A stretch of 64,000 nt of DNA from Arthrobacter sp. ok362. GTDB lineage: Bacteria; Actinomycetota; Actinomycetes; Actinomycetales; Micrococcaceae. Shown piece by piece: positions 1 to 9,267 of the stretch (position 1 is its first letter; every line of letters begins with the position of its first letter). A program made the translations under genes and the position numbers. The stretch is taken from contig NZ_FNGC01000010.1 of NCBI RefSeq assembly GCF_900102785.1, forward strand, positions 124,001 to 188,000. Direction: 5' to 3'. The notes beneath the pieces were generated by a model. It was not told the origin of the DNA. It saw only the letters and a program-made list of their open reading frames with translations, and searched no databases.

Positions 1-1350
1 GTGCCGGAAGTCGTGCGGGGTGTCGATCGCGGCCGCCACCTTCGCCGCGAGCTCGTCCCCGCCGTCGCCGCCACCGCCGCGGCCCCAGACATCGGCCACC
101 GCGGCCTGGACACCCTCCGCGGCGCACCACTGAAGCAGCCAGTCCAGCTCCTCGGCGGTGTCCGTGGCGAATTTGTTGACCGCCACGACCGGGACGATGC
201 CGAACTTCTCGACGTTGCGGATGTGGCGCTGGAGATTGGCGACGCCGGCGGCCAGCGCCCCCACGTCGGGCTCCGTGAGCCGGTCTTTCGGTACGCCACC
301 CTGCATCTTGAGCGCCCGGACGGTGGCCACGAGGACGACGGCGGACGGGGCGACGTCGGCCACCCGTGACTTGATGTCCATGTACTTTTCGGCACCGAGG
401 TCCGCGCCGAAACCGGCCTCGGTCACCACGATGTCCACAAGGCTGCGGGCCGTCTGCGTGGCGATGAGGGAGTTGCAGCCGTGGGCGATGTTGGCGAAGG
501 GCCCGCCGTGCACCAGGGCGGGGGTGCCGGCGACGGTCTGCACGAGGTTGGGCTTGATCGCGTCTTTGAGCAGCATGGTCAGGGCGCCCTGGACGCCGAG
601 GTCGGCCACCGTGACGGGCTGGCGGTCGTAAGTGTAGCCGAAGGTGATCCGGCCCAGCCGTTCGCGCAAATCGTTCAGGTCCGTGGCGAGGCAGAAGACC
701 GCCATGATCTCCGAGGCCACGGTGATGTCGAAGCCGTCCTGCCGCGGCGTGCCCTGGGCCGGGCCGCCCAGGCCGATCACGACCTCCCGGAGGGACCGGT
801 CGTTCATGTCCAGGACCCGCTTGAACGTCATCCGGCGCGGATCGATGTTGAGTTCGTTGCCCTGGAAGATGTGGTTGTCCACGAGGGCCATGAGGGCGTT
901 GTTCGCGGACGTGATGGCGTGGAAGTCGCCGGTGAAGTGCAGGTTGATCTGGTCCATCGGCAGCACCTGGGAGTAGCCGCCGCCGGTGGCACCGCCCTTC
1001 ATGCCCAGGATGGGGCCGAGCGAGGGCTCGCGCAGGGCGATCATCACGCTGTGCCCGGCACGGGCCAGGGAATCCGCGAGCCCCACCGTGGTGGTGGACT
1101 TGCCCTCGCCCGCGGGGGTGGGCGACATCGCGGAGACCAGCACCACCTTGCCGGGGACCCGCGTGGGGGCGCCCGCCGGAACGGTCAGCTTCGTCGGATC
1201 GATCTTGGCCTTGTAGGGCCCGTAGAGTTCCAGCGCGTCCGGGTTGATGCCGGCGGCCGCCGCAATCTCCTCGATCGGCTTCATGACTGCCCGCTGGGCA
1301 ATCTCCAGGTCGCTGGGTACGTTGTTCCCGGCAGTGGTGGTCTCAGACAT
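1..1350 (-). CDS. fhs: Formate-tetrahydrofolate ligase, C-terminus cut by window edge
   Basis: ATP-dependent ligation of formate to tetrahydrofolate, giving 10-formyl-THF for one-carbon metabolism in the cytosol. The minus-strand frame is open from an ATG at 1350 to the window edge (450 codons; the family is about 560). The product begins [10 protein letters not shown] and carries the P-loop [14 protein letters not shown] near residue 75. It continues with family-typical stretches such as [17 protein letters not shown] and [19 protein letters not shown] ribosome site sits about 5 bases before the ATG. It lies 87 bases downstream of mshA on the same strand and may be co-transcribed with it. 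The identification is secure; only the C-terminal fifth is missing. Confidence 0.95.
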   Translation of the reverse strand, partial: MSETTTAGNNVPSDLEIAQRAVMKPIEEIAAAAGINPDALELYGPYKAKIDPTKLTVPAGAPTRVPGKVVLVSAMSPTPAGEGKSTTTVGLADSLARAGHSVMIALREPSLGPILGMKGGATGGGYSQVLPMDQINLHFTGDFHAITSANNALMALVDNHIFQGNELNIDPRRMTFKRVLDMNDRSLREVVIGLGGPAQGTPRQDGFDITVASEIMAVFCLATDLNDLRERLGRITFGYTYDRQPVTVADLGVQGALTMLLKDAIKPNLVQTVAGTPALVHGGPFANIAHGCNSLIATQTARSLVDIVVTEAGFGADLGAEKYMDIKSRVADVAPSAVVLVATVRALKMQGGVPKDRLTEPDVGALAAGVANLQRHIRNVEKFGIVPVVAVNKFATDTAEELDWLLQWCAAEGVQAAVADVWGRGGGGDGGDELAAKVAAAIDTPHDFRH

Positions 1351-1437
1351 CGTTGTCCTTCGGCTCGTGGCGTCGGCGGGTTGGTCCCGGTCCGGTGTTG
1401 CCGGGCGGGGGTTGGGCGGGGGCGGGGCGGATCCGGT

Positions 1438-2703
1438 TCAGGGTGTGTGGCCCACCGGGATGGTCAGGCTGCCAAAATACTGGGTCACGGCGGTGTGGTA
1501 GCTCTCCAGCGTAATCGCGGCGGTGCGCTGCCAGCCGAAATCCTGGGCGTGGATCGCGGCCGCGTGCCCCATGTCGGTGCGCGTTTGGGCGTCGTCGAAG
1601 AGCTCTTCGAGCGCGTCCGCCCAGTCGCTGGCCTTGTGGCCCTCGATCAGCATCCCAGTCCGCCCGTCCTGGACGGCGCGGGAGAGGCCGCCCACTTTCG
1701 TGGCGAGAACGGGCGTCCCGCAGGCCTGCGCCTCCAGGGCCACCAGGCCGAAGGACTCGCTGTAGGACGGCATCACCACGACGTCGGCCGACCGGTACCA
1801 GCCAGCCAGCTCCGGGGCGTTGACCGGCGGATGGTGGGTGACGACGTCGTCCATTCCGGCGGCGCTGACCAGCGCCTTGAGGTTGAAGTCCTTGGCGCCG
1901 CTGACGGCCCCCAGGATGGTCAGCTGCAGGTCGATGTCCGGGCGCCGGGAACGCAGGAGCGCGGCCGCCTTAATCAGGATCTGTGGGCCCTTGAGCCGCT
2001 GGATCCGGCCTGCGAACAGCAGATGGAACTTGCCCGGGACGATGCCGTGCTGGGCCCGGGCGCGGTTCCTGAAGGACGGTGTGAAGACCGTCAGGTCCAC
2101 GCCCGGCGGCGCGACGTCAATGCGGTCGATGTCGGCGTTGTAGTGCGAGACCAGCTCGGCCGCTTCGGTGCCGGTGTTGGCGATTAGCCGGGTTGCGCCG
2201 TCGACTATCCGGTGCTCGCCGTCCTCACGCCGCCGCGGTTCGGGCTGCTCGCCGGACTCGAGGAGCTGGTTCTTGACCTTCGCCATTGTGTGCATGGTGT
2301 GGACGAGGGGCAGCCGCCACAGCTCCGCCAGCTCCAGCCCGGCCACCCCGGACACCCAGTAGTGGGAATGGATGACGTCATACCGGCCGTGCGGCTGGAG
2401 CTGGCGGATCCGGTCGATCTCGGCGACCATGCTGTGCAGCAGCCCAGGAAGCTCCTCTTTGGGCAGCTTCCGTGGCGGGCCGGCGAGGACGTTGTGCACG
2501 CACACGCCCGGGGACGGGTGTTCGACGGCGGGCTGCGTGGCCGAGGTGGACCGGGTGAAGATCTCCACTTCCACGCCGGTCTCGGCTAGGGCCGCGGCCA
2601 GCGCCCGGACGTACACGTTCATTCCGCCGGCGTCGCCGGAGCCGGGCTGCTCCATGGGCGAGGTGTGCAGGGAAAGGAAAGCGACGCGGCGGATCAGCGA
2701 CAC
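1438..2703 (-). CDS. mshA: D-inositol-3-phosphate glycosyltransferase MshA
   Basis: Transfers GlcNAc from UDP-GlcNAc to 1L-inositol-1-phosphate, the first step of mycothiol synthesis, which is typical of actinobacteria. This is a GT4 GT-B enzyme of 421 residues. The N-terminus has SLHTSPMEQPGSGDAGGMNVY, which is nearly diagnostic of MshA; the C-terminal half has YSESFGLVALEAQACGTPV, the nucleotide-sugar EX7E region. I chose the GTG at 2703 because GAAAGGGG lies about 6 bases upstream; an in-frame ATG at 2730 has no comparably placed site. The divergent GNAT gene begins at 2872. Confidence 0.93.
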   Translation of the reverse strand: MSLIRRVAFLSLHTSPMEQPGSGDAGGMNVYVRALAAALAETGVEVEIFTRSTSATQPAVEHPSPGVCVHNVLAGPPRKLPKEELPGLLHSMVAEIDRIRQLQPHGRYDVIHSHYWVSGVAGLELAELWRLPLVHTMHTMAKVKNQLLESGEQPEPRRREDGEHRIVDGATRLIANTGTEAAELVSHYNADIDRIDVAPPGVDLTVFTPSFRNRARAQHGIVPGKFHLLFAGRIQRLKGPQILIKAAALLRSRRPDIDLQLTILGAVSGAKDFNLKALVSAAGMDDVVTHHPPVNAPELAGWYRSADVVVMPSYSESFGLVALEAQACGTPVLATKVGGLSRAVQDGRTGMLIEGHKASDWADALEELFDDAQTRTDMGHAAAIHAQDFGWQRTAAITLESYHTAVTQYFGSLTIPVGHTP

Positions 2704-2871
2704 GGTTCCCCTTTCCTCTGCAGACTGCATGTCGATAAAACATTACTCCTGAAGTGCCGGCCGCTTCACGGGTCCCTTCCATGGTCACGGAACAGGTCCG
2801 GCCACGGGTTCGTTTCCGCGTCACGCCACGGATCCGGTCCCAGACGGGGGCGTACTGCTAACGTGGCCGCT

Positions 2872-3432
2872 GTGAGCGCAACGACAGAACCTGATCCTGC
2901 AGCCGGCTGGACAATCCGGGAGGCCCGCCCGGAGGACTGGCCGGGCATCTGGGCAATCCTGGAACCGGTTATCCGGGCCGGGGATACTTTTACTTGGGAC
3001 CGGGACACCGCCGAGGACGAGGCCCGCGGGCGCTGGTTCAAGCAGGCGCCGGGCCAGACCTTCGTCGCCGTCGCCGTCGGTCCCGGTGACGGCGCCGGTG
3101 ACGGCGGCCGGACCGCCGGTGCCATCCTTGGCACCGGCGAGCTGCACCCCAACCAGGGCGGCGGCGGCAGCCATGTCGCCAACGCGGGCTACATGGTCCA
3201 TCCCGCCCAGGCCGGCCGCGGACTGGCCCGGGCCCTCTGCGCCTATTCGCTCGACGCCGCACGTGACGCCGGCTTCCGGGCCATGCAGTTCAACGCCGTG
3301 GTGGAGAGCAATGTCCGGGCCGTTGCCGCCTGGAAATCCATGGGCTTCGAGGTTCTCGCGACCATTCCCGAGGCGTTCAAGCACCCGGAACTGGGCTATG
3401 TGGGCCTGCATGTGATGTACCGAAAGCTGTAG
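2872..3432 (+). CDS. GNAT family N-acetyltransferase
   Basis: A 186-residue GCN5-related acetyltransferase; the substrate cannot be read from the sequence. It has the GNAT order: an N-terminal IREARPEDWPGI strand-helix, a central GELHPNQ to NAGYMVHPAQAGRGLARAL acetyl-CoA loop (the R/QxxGxG/A region), and a C-terminal NVRAVAAWKSMGFEVLATIPEAF. This resembles the phosphinothricin/L-amino-acid acetyltransferase branch. The GTG at 2872 is preceded by TAACGT at 2859-2864 with a 7-base spacer, so the message is probably leaderless. The frame stays open further upstream to 2665, but that part overlaps the start of mshA and looks non-coding. Confidence 0.85.
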   Translation: MSATTEPDPAAGWTIREARPEDWPGIWAILEPVIRAGDTFTWDRDTAEDEARGRWFKQAPGQTFVAVAVGPGDGAGDGGRTAGAILGTGELHPNQGGGGSHVANAGYMVHPAQAGRGLARALCAYSLDAARDAGFRAMQFNAVVESNVRAVAAWKSMGFEVLATIPEAFKHPELGYVGLHVMYRKL

Positions 3433-3476
3433 GGGTTCTAGCCCGCTGCCCGCGGGCCGTTCCTGCCGGCGGACCG

Positions 3477-4904
3477 TTACCGACCGCTTTGCCAGAGACG
3501 GCCCAACTCCGGGAACACTGCTTCGTAGCCGGCGAGCAGTTTGCCGGCGAGGACCTCCGAATCCACGAGCGGATGCCTGGCGAACGCGGCGAGGGCTGCC
3601 TCCCGCCGGCCGGTCGTCGCCGCCTCCACCACGAGCCGTTCGACGTCCTTGACGCGCCGCATCAGCTCCAGTTGGGCCGGTCCCGGACGTTCCTGCGGGA
3701 CCGGCGCAGCGCCGTCGGGCGTCACCCTGCACGGAACTTCGACGACGGCGTCGGCCGGCAGCCCCGGAACGGCCGGCACCGCCGGCGCTGCTGACCCGAC
3801 GGCGGCGCCCGCGTCCGGTCCCGCGGACCCGACGGTGTTGACTGTGTTGCGCGTGTTGAGGATCAGGTCCGCTGCGCCGCCTCCGGCGAGGGCGCGCATG
3901 GCCGCCAGGGCCACCCGCTCGTAGCCGCCGCCGGTGAGGTCGGTCTCGTCGCGGCGTTCGCCCGAGGTGCGGGCTTCCGCGAGATAGCCTTCCTCGCGTG
4001 AGAGGCGGGCGGCGTCCCAAAGCGCAAAAGCCTCCGGCCCGGCGGCAGCCAGCCGGGGATAGAGCTCGGCCTGCTGCCGGGCGATGGATTCCCCCCGGGT
4101 CTGCTCTGCAGCGCGCATGCCGGCCACCGCTCGAACGGCGTCGTAGTAATAGAAAAGGTACTCATTCGGCAGGCAGCCAAGGCCGGCAAGCAACCCGGGC
4201 GGGAACAGCCGGCCCTCCTCGAACCCCGACAGCGCCGCAGGGTTCGCCAGCAGCCCCGGGAGGGCGTCCCGGCCTCCGGCCTCCAGCCGGTACAGCCAGC
4301 CGAGGTGGTTCAGGCCGTAGTAGCCCACGCCGTCGAGCGTGCCCTCCGGCAGCGCGACGCCGGCAGCCCGCGCCGCGTGATGCACCAGGCCGCTGGCGGA
4401 GTCGCAAATCCCGATCACCCTGGGCCCGAGCACCGGGGCCAGGGCCTCCGTGACCATGCCGGCAGGGTTGGTGAAGTTGAGCAGCCACGCCGCGGGGCAG
4501 CGGCTCCGCATTTCCTCCGCGAGCCGCAGCATCGGCGGAATGGACCGCAGGGCGTAGGAGATGCCGCCGGCGCCGGTGGTTTCCTGGCCCAGGAGTCCGA
4601 GGTCCAGGGCGATCCGCTCGTCGGCGGTCCGCCCGGCCGTGCCGCCGGGCCGGATGGCGGCGAAGACCATGTCGGCGCCGTCGAGAGCCTCGGGGAGCGA
4701 GGACACGGCACGGACCTGCGGGCCGGAACCCGGCGGACCGTGCTGGGCCAGGGAGGCCAGGACCGCCTCGATGGCCGCCAGCCGGGCGGGGTCGACGTCG
4801 TAAAGCACCAGCTCCCGCACCAGCCCCGCGAAGGGGCCGGCAGAGAGCGCCCGGTAAACCAGGGGGACCCGGAACCCGCCCCCGCCGGCGATCGTGAGCC
4901 GCAT
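3477..4904 (-). CDS. Glycoside hydrolase family 4 (6-phospho-beta-glucosidase-like)
   Basis: An NAD- and metal-dependent glycosidase of family GH4, 475 residues. The N-terminus MRLTIAGGGGFRVPLVYRAL is the GH4 Rossmann loop. ICDSASGLVHHAAR carries the metal-ligand cysteine, and YYGLNHLGW carries the second metal ligand. RPGGTAGRTADERIAL and GQETTGAGGI are also family-typical. A 6-phospho-beta-glucosidase role is the usual annotation for this subgroup; the substrate is inferred. The ATG at 4904 follows TAGACT with a 6-base spacer, so it is probably leaderless. A sugar kinase is divergently transcribed from 5029, which suggests a small carbohydrate locus. Confidence 0.88.
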   Translation of the reverse strand: MRLTIAGGGGFRVPLVYRALSAGPFAGLVRELVLYDVDPARLAAIEAVLASLAQHGPPGSGPQVRAVSSLPEALDGADMVFAAIRPGGTAGRTADERIALDLGLLGQETTGAGGISYALRSIPPMLRLAEEMRSRCPAAWLLNFTNPAGMVTEALAPVLGPRVIGICDSASGLVHHAARAAGVALPEGTLDGVGYYGLNHLGWLYRLEAGGRDALPGLLANPAALSGFEEGRLFPPGLLAGLGCLPNEYLFYYYDAVRAVAGMRAAEQTRGESIARQQAELYPRLAAAGPEAFALWDAARLSREEGYLAEARTSGERRDETDLTGGGYERVALAAMRALAGGGAADLILNTRNTVNTVGSAGPDAGAAVGSAAPAVPAVPGLPADAVVEVPCRVTPDGAAPVPQERPGPAQLELMRRVKDVERLVVEAATTGRREAALAAFARHPLVDSEVLAGKLLAGYEAVFPELGRLWQSGR

Positions 4905-5028
4905 GCGGACAGTCTATTCCCCGCCGGTCAGGGCGTTGCCGCCCGCTCCGCCACGCCGCCGGGGCGTGCCCGTCGGCCCCCGCTTCCCGCGGTTTCCCTC
5001 GACGGCGGTACGGCGTAGTGTGCCGTAT

Positions 5029-6120
5029 ATGGACGCGACCCCGGCGCTGCGCTTTGATCCGCTCTCTGCCGTCCGCAGCCCGGCCGCGGACGGGTTCGAC
5101 CTGCTCCTGACCGGGACCGTATTCCAGGACATCATCTTCACCGGTCTGCCCCACGCGCCACAGCCGGGAACGGAAATCTGGAGCGACGGCATGGGCAGCT
5201 GCCCCGGGGGTGTCGCCAACCAGGCGATCGCCGCGTCCCGGCTGGGACTGCGGACCGGTCTTGCCGCCGTGTTCGGCGACGACGGCTACGGCGACTACAA
5301 CTGGAAGATCCTGGCCGCCCAGGAACATGTGGACCTGTCCCTTTCCCGGCGTGTGCCGGGCTGGCATTCGCCCGTCACGGTGTCCTTGAGCGTGGAGAAG
5401 GACCGGTCCATGGTGACGCACGGGCACCCGGCACCGGTGACGTCCACCGAGCTGGTCGGATGCCCGCCGCCGGCGCTCGCAGCCGTTGCGGAGCTGGGAG
5501 AGGAACTCGAACCGTGGGCCGTCGACGCGCACAAGAACGGCGTCCGGCTGTTCGGCGATGTCGGCTGGGACCCCACCGGCGCGTGGTCCTCGACCCGGCT
5601 GGAAAACCTGAAGTACTTCCACGCCTTCATGCCGAACCAGCACGAGGCCATGAACTTCACCGGCCGCGACGACCCCTGGTCCGCGCTGTACTCGCTCGCG
5701 GAGAGGGTTCCGGTGGCGGTGGTAACCCTCGGCGCCCAGGGGTCCATGGCCGTGGATTCGGAAACGGGGGAGGAAGAGTGGGTCCCGTCCCTACCTGTCC
5801 GCGCCTACGATCCCACCGGTGCCGGTGACTGCTTCGGTGCGGCATTCATAGTCGGTTCCCTGGCCGGCTGGCCGCTGGGAGACCGGCTCCGCTTCGCCAA
5901 CCTCTGCGCCGCCCTGGCCGTCCAGGAGGTGGGCGGCTCGCTTGCCGCACCCGGCTGGGGGGACATTGCCGACTGGTGGCAGCGGGCCAACGCCCGGAAG
6001 GAACGGCAGGGCAGTCAATGGCTGCGTCGCTACCACTTCCTGGAAGAGATTGTCCGCGATGTCCCGCCGGAGGCGCAGCGGCGGGCGACGGCGACCATCG
6101 CCCACCTGTCCGACGCCTAA
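5029..6120 (+). CDS. PfkB family carbohydrate kinase
   Basis: An ATP-dependent sugar or nucleoside kinase of the ribokinase/PfkB family, 363 residues. The C-terminal signature DPTGAGDCFGAAFI contains the catalytic Asp and anion hole. The N-terminus has the glycine-rich FTGLP...SDGMGSCPGGVANQAIAASRLG segment, and VAVVTLGAQGSM precedes the ATP site. The ATG at 5029 follows TAGTGT at 5016-5021 with a 7-base spacer, so it is probably leaderless; the upstream open frame from 4894 overlaps the GH4 gene start and was rejected. It is divergent from the GH4 gene, so phosphorylation of a sugar linked to that enzyme is plausible but unproven. Confidence 0.88.
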   Translation: MDATPALRFDPLSAVRSPAADGFDLLLTGTVFQDIIFTGLPHAPQPGTEIWSDGMGSCPGGVANQAIAASRLGLRTGLAAVFGDDGYGDYNWKILAAQEHVDLSLSRRVPGWHSPVTVSLSVEKDRSMVTHGHPAPVTSTELVGCPPPALAAVAELGEELEPWAVDAHKNGVRLFGDVGWDPTGAWSSTRLENLKYFHAFMPNQHEAMNFTGRDDPWSALYSLAERVPVAVVTLGAQGSMAVDSETGEEEWVPSLPVRAYDPTGAGDCFGAAFIVGSLAGWPLGDRLRFANLCAALAVQEVGGSLAAPGWGDIADWWQRANARKERQGSQWLRRYHFLEEIVRDVPPEAQRRATATIAHLSDA

Positions 6121-6161
6121 CCGGGCCCGGGCCTCTGGGCGGGTTCGCTGCTGTCACCACT

Positions 6162-6581
6162 GGACATGTCCTCGTGAGGGTGCTGGCGCGGTTTCCTGTC
6201 ACCAGTGGGCATGTCCTCGTGAGGGTTCCAGGGCGGGTTCTTGTCACCACTGGACATGTCCTCTTCTGGGGCCGAGGCGTGGACCTGTACCCGTTGTGCG
6301 CTGTCTTGGGCGCGAAGAATGGGCATGTCCAGCGGTGGGTGCTGGCGCGGTTTCCTGTCACCAGTGGGCATGTCCTCCGCTGGGGCCAAGGCTTGGACCT
6401 GTACCCGTTGTGCGCGGTCTTGGGCGCGAAGAGTGGGCATGTCCAGCGGTGGGTGTTGGCGCGGTTTCCTGTCACCGGTGGGCATGTCCTCTGCTGGGGC
6501 CGAGGCTTGGACCTGTACCCGTTGTGCGCGGTCTTGGGCGCGAAGAATGGGCATGTCCCGCGGGGGAGGGAGGGCATGTCC
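6162..6581. repeat. Decamer array 1: nine GGRCATGTCC sites in 114-bp tandem repeats
   Basis: Nine copies of GGACATGTCC or GGGCATGTCC start at 6162, 6207, 6252, 6321, 6366, 6435, 6480, 6549 and 6572. GGACATGTCC is a perfect palindrome; GGGCATGTCC differs at one base. All lie in the same orientation. From about 6240 a longer 114-bp unit repeats (starts 6267, 6381, 6495), so intervals alternate 45 and 69 bp. The array fills the space between the PfkB stop and the alr promoter. Several frames stay open through it on both strands only because 114 is divisible by three; I see no gene. Confidence 0.93.
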
Positions 6582-6626
6582 ACTGGAGGCCGGGGCCGCC
6601 GATTATTCGGCCTGCGGCGCCGCGCC

Positions 6627-6632
6627 TAGAAT
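6627..6632 (+). promoter_or_regulatory. alr -10 box of a leaderless promoter
   Basis: TAGAAT lies exactly 6 bases before the GTG start of alr at 6639, leaving no room for a ribosome binding site. It is one of at least seventeen TANNNT boxes in the window placed 6 or 7 bases before a start codon. The decamer array ends 46 bases upstream, so it sits where an activator or repressor of alr could bind. Confidence 0.6.
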
Positions 6633-6638
6633 CGTTAA

Positions 6639-7859
6639 GTGACTTATCAAGCAGCAACAGGCGATCTCCTGCCCGGTTCGGCGGCAGTGCCGGCCCGCGC
6701 TGAGGAGCGCTCGGCCGTAATCGACCTCGACGCCATCCGGCACAACGTCCGCCGCATCGCAGCCGTGGCCTCACCCGCGCAGGTCATGGCCGTGGTCAAG
6801 GCCGACGCGTACGGGCACGGTGCCGTCCAGGTGGCCCGGGCTGCCCTCGGTGCGGGGGCCAGTTGGCTGGGCGTGGCCCACATCTCCGAGGCTCTCGCCC
6901 TGCGCGCCGCCGGGATCGAGGCGCCGCTGCTGGCCTGGCTGCACACCCCGGACAGCAACTTCGGCGCCGCCGTGGCCGCCGGAATCGACATCGGTTGCTC
7001 GGGCTGGGAACTGGACCGGATAGTGGCCGCCGCCCGCGAACAGGAACGGCCCGCCCGTGTCCACCTGAAGGTCGACACCGGGCTCGGCCGCAACGGCGCC
7101 ACGCTCGACGCCTGGGACAGCCTGGTGGGTGAAGCCATGGAACACCAGGACCAGGGCCTGCTCCGGGTCGTGGGGATCTTCTCCCACCTGGCCGTCGCCG
7201 ACGAACCCGAACGGCCCGAAACCGACGAGCAGCTCGCCGCGTTCCGCCAGGTCCTCGCCGTCGCCCAGGACGCCGGCGTGGACCCCGAGGTCCGCCACCT
7301 GGCCAACACGCCGGCCACCCTCTCCCGGCCGGACACCCACTTTGACCTGGTCCGCGTGGGTCTGGGCCTGTACGGGCTGTCCCCCTTCGAGGGGCAATGC
7401 CCGGCCGAGCTCGGGCTGCGCCCGGCCATGACGGTCCGCACTGTGGTTTCGCACTGCAAGGACGTGCCCGCCGGCCAGGGCGTTTCCTACGGGCTGAACT
7501 ACCGCACGGACGGAGTCAGTACCCTCGGGCTCATCCCGCTCGGCTACGCCGATGGCGTGCCGCGCATCGCCACCGGTGGTCCCGTCCGGGTCGAGGGCGT
7601 GAACTACCCGGTCGTGGGGCGCATCGCGATGGACCAGATGGTGATCGACCTCGGACCCCGCCACGTGGCGGCCGGCGGCCGGAGCATCCTCGGCGCCGAG
7701 GCAGTGCTGTTCGGCGACGGCGCCGACGGCGGACCCACGGCCGATGACTGGGCCAGGGCCGCCGGCACCAACAACTACGAGATCGTCACCCGGATCAGCC
7801 CCCGCGTGCCGCGCCGCTACCTTCACGAAGAGCCCTCCGCCGGCGAAGAGCGGCCGTGA
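6639..7859 (+). CDS. alr: Alanine racemase
   Basis: PLP-dependent interconversion of L- and D-alanine for peptidoglycan. The product has 406 residues. AVVKADAYGHGAVQVA carries the PLP lysine about 45 residues after the true barrel start, VDTGLGRNG is the phosphate-side motif, and GVSYGLNYRT carries the second catalytic tyrosine. GRIAMDQMVIDL is the C-terminal domain signature. The N-terminus has about 25 extra residues before the usual start. The GTG at 6639 follows TAGAAT at 6627-6632, so it is probably leaderless. It is the first gene of the alr-tsaE-tsaB-rimI-tsaD operon and overlaps tsaE by 4 bases. Confidence 0.96.
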   Translation: MTYQAATGDLLPGSAAVPARAEERSAVIDLDAIRHNVRRIAAVASPAQVMAVVKADAYGHGAVQVARAALGAGASWLGVAHISEALALRAAGIEAPLLAWLHTPDSNFGAAVAAGIDIGCSGWELDRIVAAAREQERPARVHLKVDTGLGRNGATLDAWDSLVGEAMEHQDQGLLRVVGIFSHLAVADEPERPETDEQLAAFRQVLAVAQDAGVDPEVRHLANTPATLSRPDTHFDLVRVGLGLYGLSPFEGQCPAELGLRPAMTVRTVVSHCKDVPAGQGVSYGLNYRTDGVSTLGLIPLGYADGVPRIATGGPVRVEGVNYPVVGRIAMDQMVIDLGPRHVAAGGRSILGAEAVLFGDGADGGPTADDWARAAGTNNYEIVTRISPRVPRRYLHEEPSAGEERP

Positions 7860-8596
7860 GCGGGCCCGCGTGGGAACGAAGCCTTGAGGTCCGGACGGCG
7901 GCGGAGACGCACGCGCTCGCCGCGGCCCTGGGCGCCGTACTGCAAACCGGCGACCTGCTGGTCCTGACCGGCGAACTGGGCGCCGGCAAGACCACCTTCA
8001 CGCAGGGGCTGGGGGAGGGGCTGGGTGTGCGGGCCGGCATCATTTCGCCGACCTTTGTCCTGGTGCGCATCCACCCCAATCTGCCCGGAGGACCCCGGCC
8101 GGGCGGTCCGGACCTGGTGCATGTGGACGCCTACCGGCTGGAGTCGGTCGCAGAAATCGATGACATCGATCTCGAAAACACCATGGACAGCGCCGTGACG
8201 GTGGTCGAGTGGGGCCGCGGCCGGGTTGAGCACCTGAGCGACAGCCGGCTTGAGGTCGAACTCCACCGCCCGCGCGGAGGCGCCGCGGGCACTGGCGCCG
8301 GGGGCATGCCCGCCCCGGTTCATCCCGCCGGGGCACCGCCTGCGGCCGCCGATCCCGGCGTGCTGGATTTCGACACGGACGACGACGACGAGCCGCGGAC
8401 CGTCGTCATCCGCGGCTTCGGCCCGCGCTGGGCCGAAGCGCCGGCACTCCCCGGCGTCGAGCCCGTGCCCGGCGTCGAGTCCGTGACCGGCGTCGAGCCC
8501 GTGCCCGGCGCCGAGCCCGTGACCGGCGTCGAGCCCGTGCCCGCCACCGCACCCGTGCCCGAGACCACGCCCCAGACCCCGGAACGGAACCCCTGA
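7856..8596 (+). CDS. tsaE: TsaE, t6A tRNA-modification ATPase, with a repetitive C-terminal tail
   Basis: TsaE binds the TsaB-TsaD complex and hydrolyses ATP during threonylcarbamoyl transfer to A37 of ANN-decoding tRNAs. The first ~140 residues are the conserved domain, with Walker A GELGAGKTTFTQGL, ISPTFVLV and VHVDAYRLES, then VVEWGRG. Family members are usually about 150-170 residues; this one has 246. The extra C-terminal part is acidic or Pro/Val-rich and includes five 6-residue repeats of the form GVEPVP. Its GTG start overlaps the alr stop by 4 bases (GTGA), indicating translational coupling. Confidence 0.93.
   Translation: MSGPAWERSLEVRTAAETHALAAALGAVLQTGDLLVLTGELGAGKTTFTQGLGEGLGVRAGIISPTFVLVRIHPNLPGGPRPGGPDLVHVDAYRLESVAEIDDIDLENTMDSAVTVVEWGRGRVEHLSDSRLEVELHRPRGGAAGTGAGGMPAPVHPAGAPPAAADPGVLDFDTDDDDEPRTVVIRGFGPRWAEAPALPGVEPVPGVESVTGVEPVPGAEPVTGVEPVPATAPVPETTPQTPERNP
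8453..8542 (+). repeat. Five 18-bp tandem repeats inside tsaE
   Basis: Five contiguous 18-bp units close to GGCGTCGAGCCCGTGCCC start at 8453, 8471, 8489, 8507 and 8525. They encode GVEP/SVP/T hexapeptides near the TsaE C-terminus. Units differ by one or two substitutions and no indels, so the frame is preserved. Copy number could vary between strains. Confidence 0.9.
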
Positions 8597-9267
8597 TGCT
8601 GATCCTCGCCATCGACACCTCCGCCGTCGCCAGCGCCGCGCTGGTCTCCGACGACGCACCGGAATCTGTGCTCGCCAGCTTCGCCACCGAAGACACGCGC
8701 ACCCACGCGGAGGTCCTGGCCCCCGGGATCGACGAGCTCCTGGCCGAGGCCGGCGTCAGCGGCCGCGACGTCGACGCAATCGTCACCGGCGTCGGTCCCG
8801 GACCCTTCACGGGACTGCGCTCCGGGATCGTAACCGCCCGCACCCTCGCCTTTGTCTGGGGCAAGCCGCTGTACGGCGTCATGAGCCTGGACGCGATCGC
8901 CCTGGAAGTAGCCGAATCCACCGACTCGGCCGCGGAATTCATTGTCGCCACCGACGCGCGCCGCAAGGAAGTGTACTGGGCCCGGTATACCCTCTCCGAT
9001 GCCCAGCTGCCGCACCTTGCGGACGGCCCGCACGTGGGATTCGCCGCGGATCTGCCGGATCTGCCGGTCTACGGCGCCGGTGCCGGAATCTACTCCGACG
9101 CCGTCAAGGCGGTCGCCGAATTCAGCACCCGGCAGCCCGAAGCACTCTCGCTGGGCCAGTTCGCACTCGCCCGGCTCGCAGCCGGGGAACAACTCCTGGA
9201 CTCCAGTCCCCTGTACCTGCGCGAATCCGACGCCCAGGTGCCCGGACCCCGGAAACGTGCCCTGTGA
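8596..9267 (+). CDS. tsaB: TsaB, t6A complex scaffold (YeaZ family)
   Basis: An ASKHA-fold partner of TsaD, needed for t6A formation, 223 residues. The N-terminus [17 protein letters not shown] is the family phosphate-1-like strand; [18 protein letters not shown] and [22 protein letters not shown] are the diagnostic TsaB motifs. Codon 1 shares its A with the tsaE stop (TGATG), so the two are translationally coupled. The 3' end overlaps rimI by 4 bases. Length and motifs are ordinary. Confidence 0.95.
   Translation: MLILAIDTSAVASAALVSDDAPESVLASFATEDTRTHAEVLAPGIDELLAEAGVSGRDVDAIVTGVGPGPFTGLRSGIVTARTLAFVWGKPLYGVMSLDAIALEVAESTDSAAEFIVATDARRKEVYWARYTLSDAQLPHLADGPHVGFAADLPDLPVYGAGAGIYSDAVKAVAEFSTRQPEALSLGQFALARLAAGEQLLDSSPLYLRESDAQVPGPRKRAL

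Noticed and set aside
5846..6703. Long open frames on both strands through decamer array 1
   Set aside because: They exist because the 114-bp repeat is a multiple of three; four or more frames are open at once, none has a ribosome site or normal composition, and they run into pfkB and alr.
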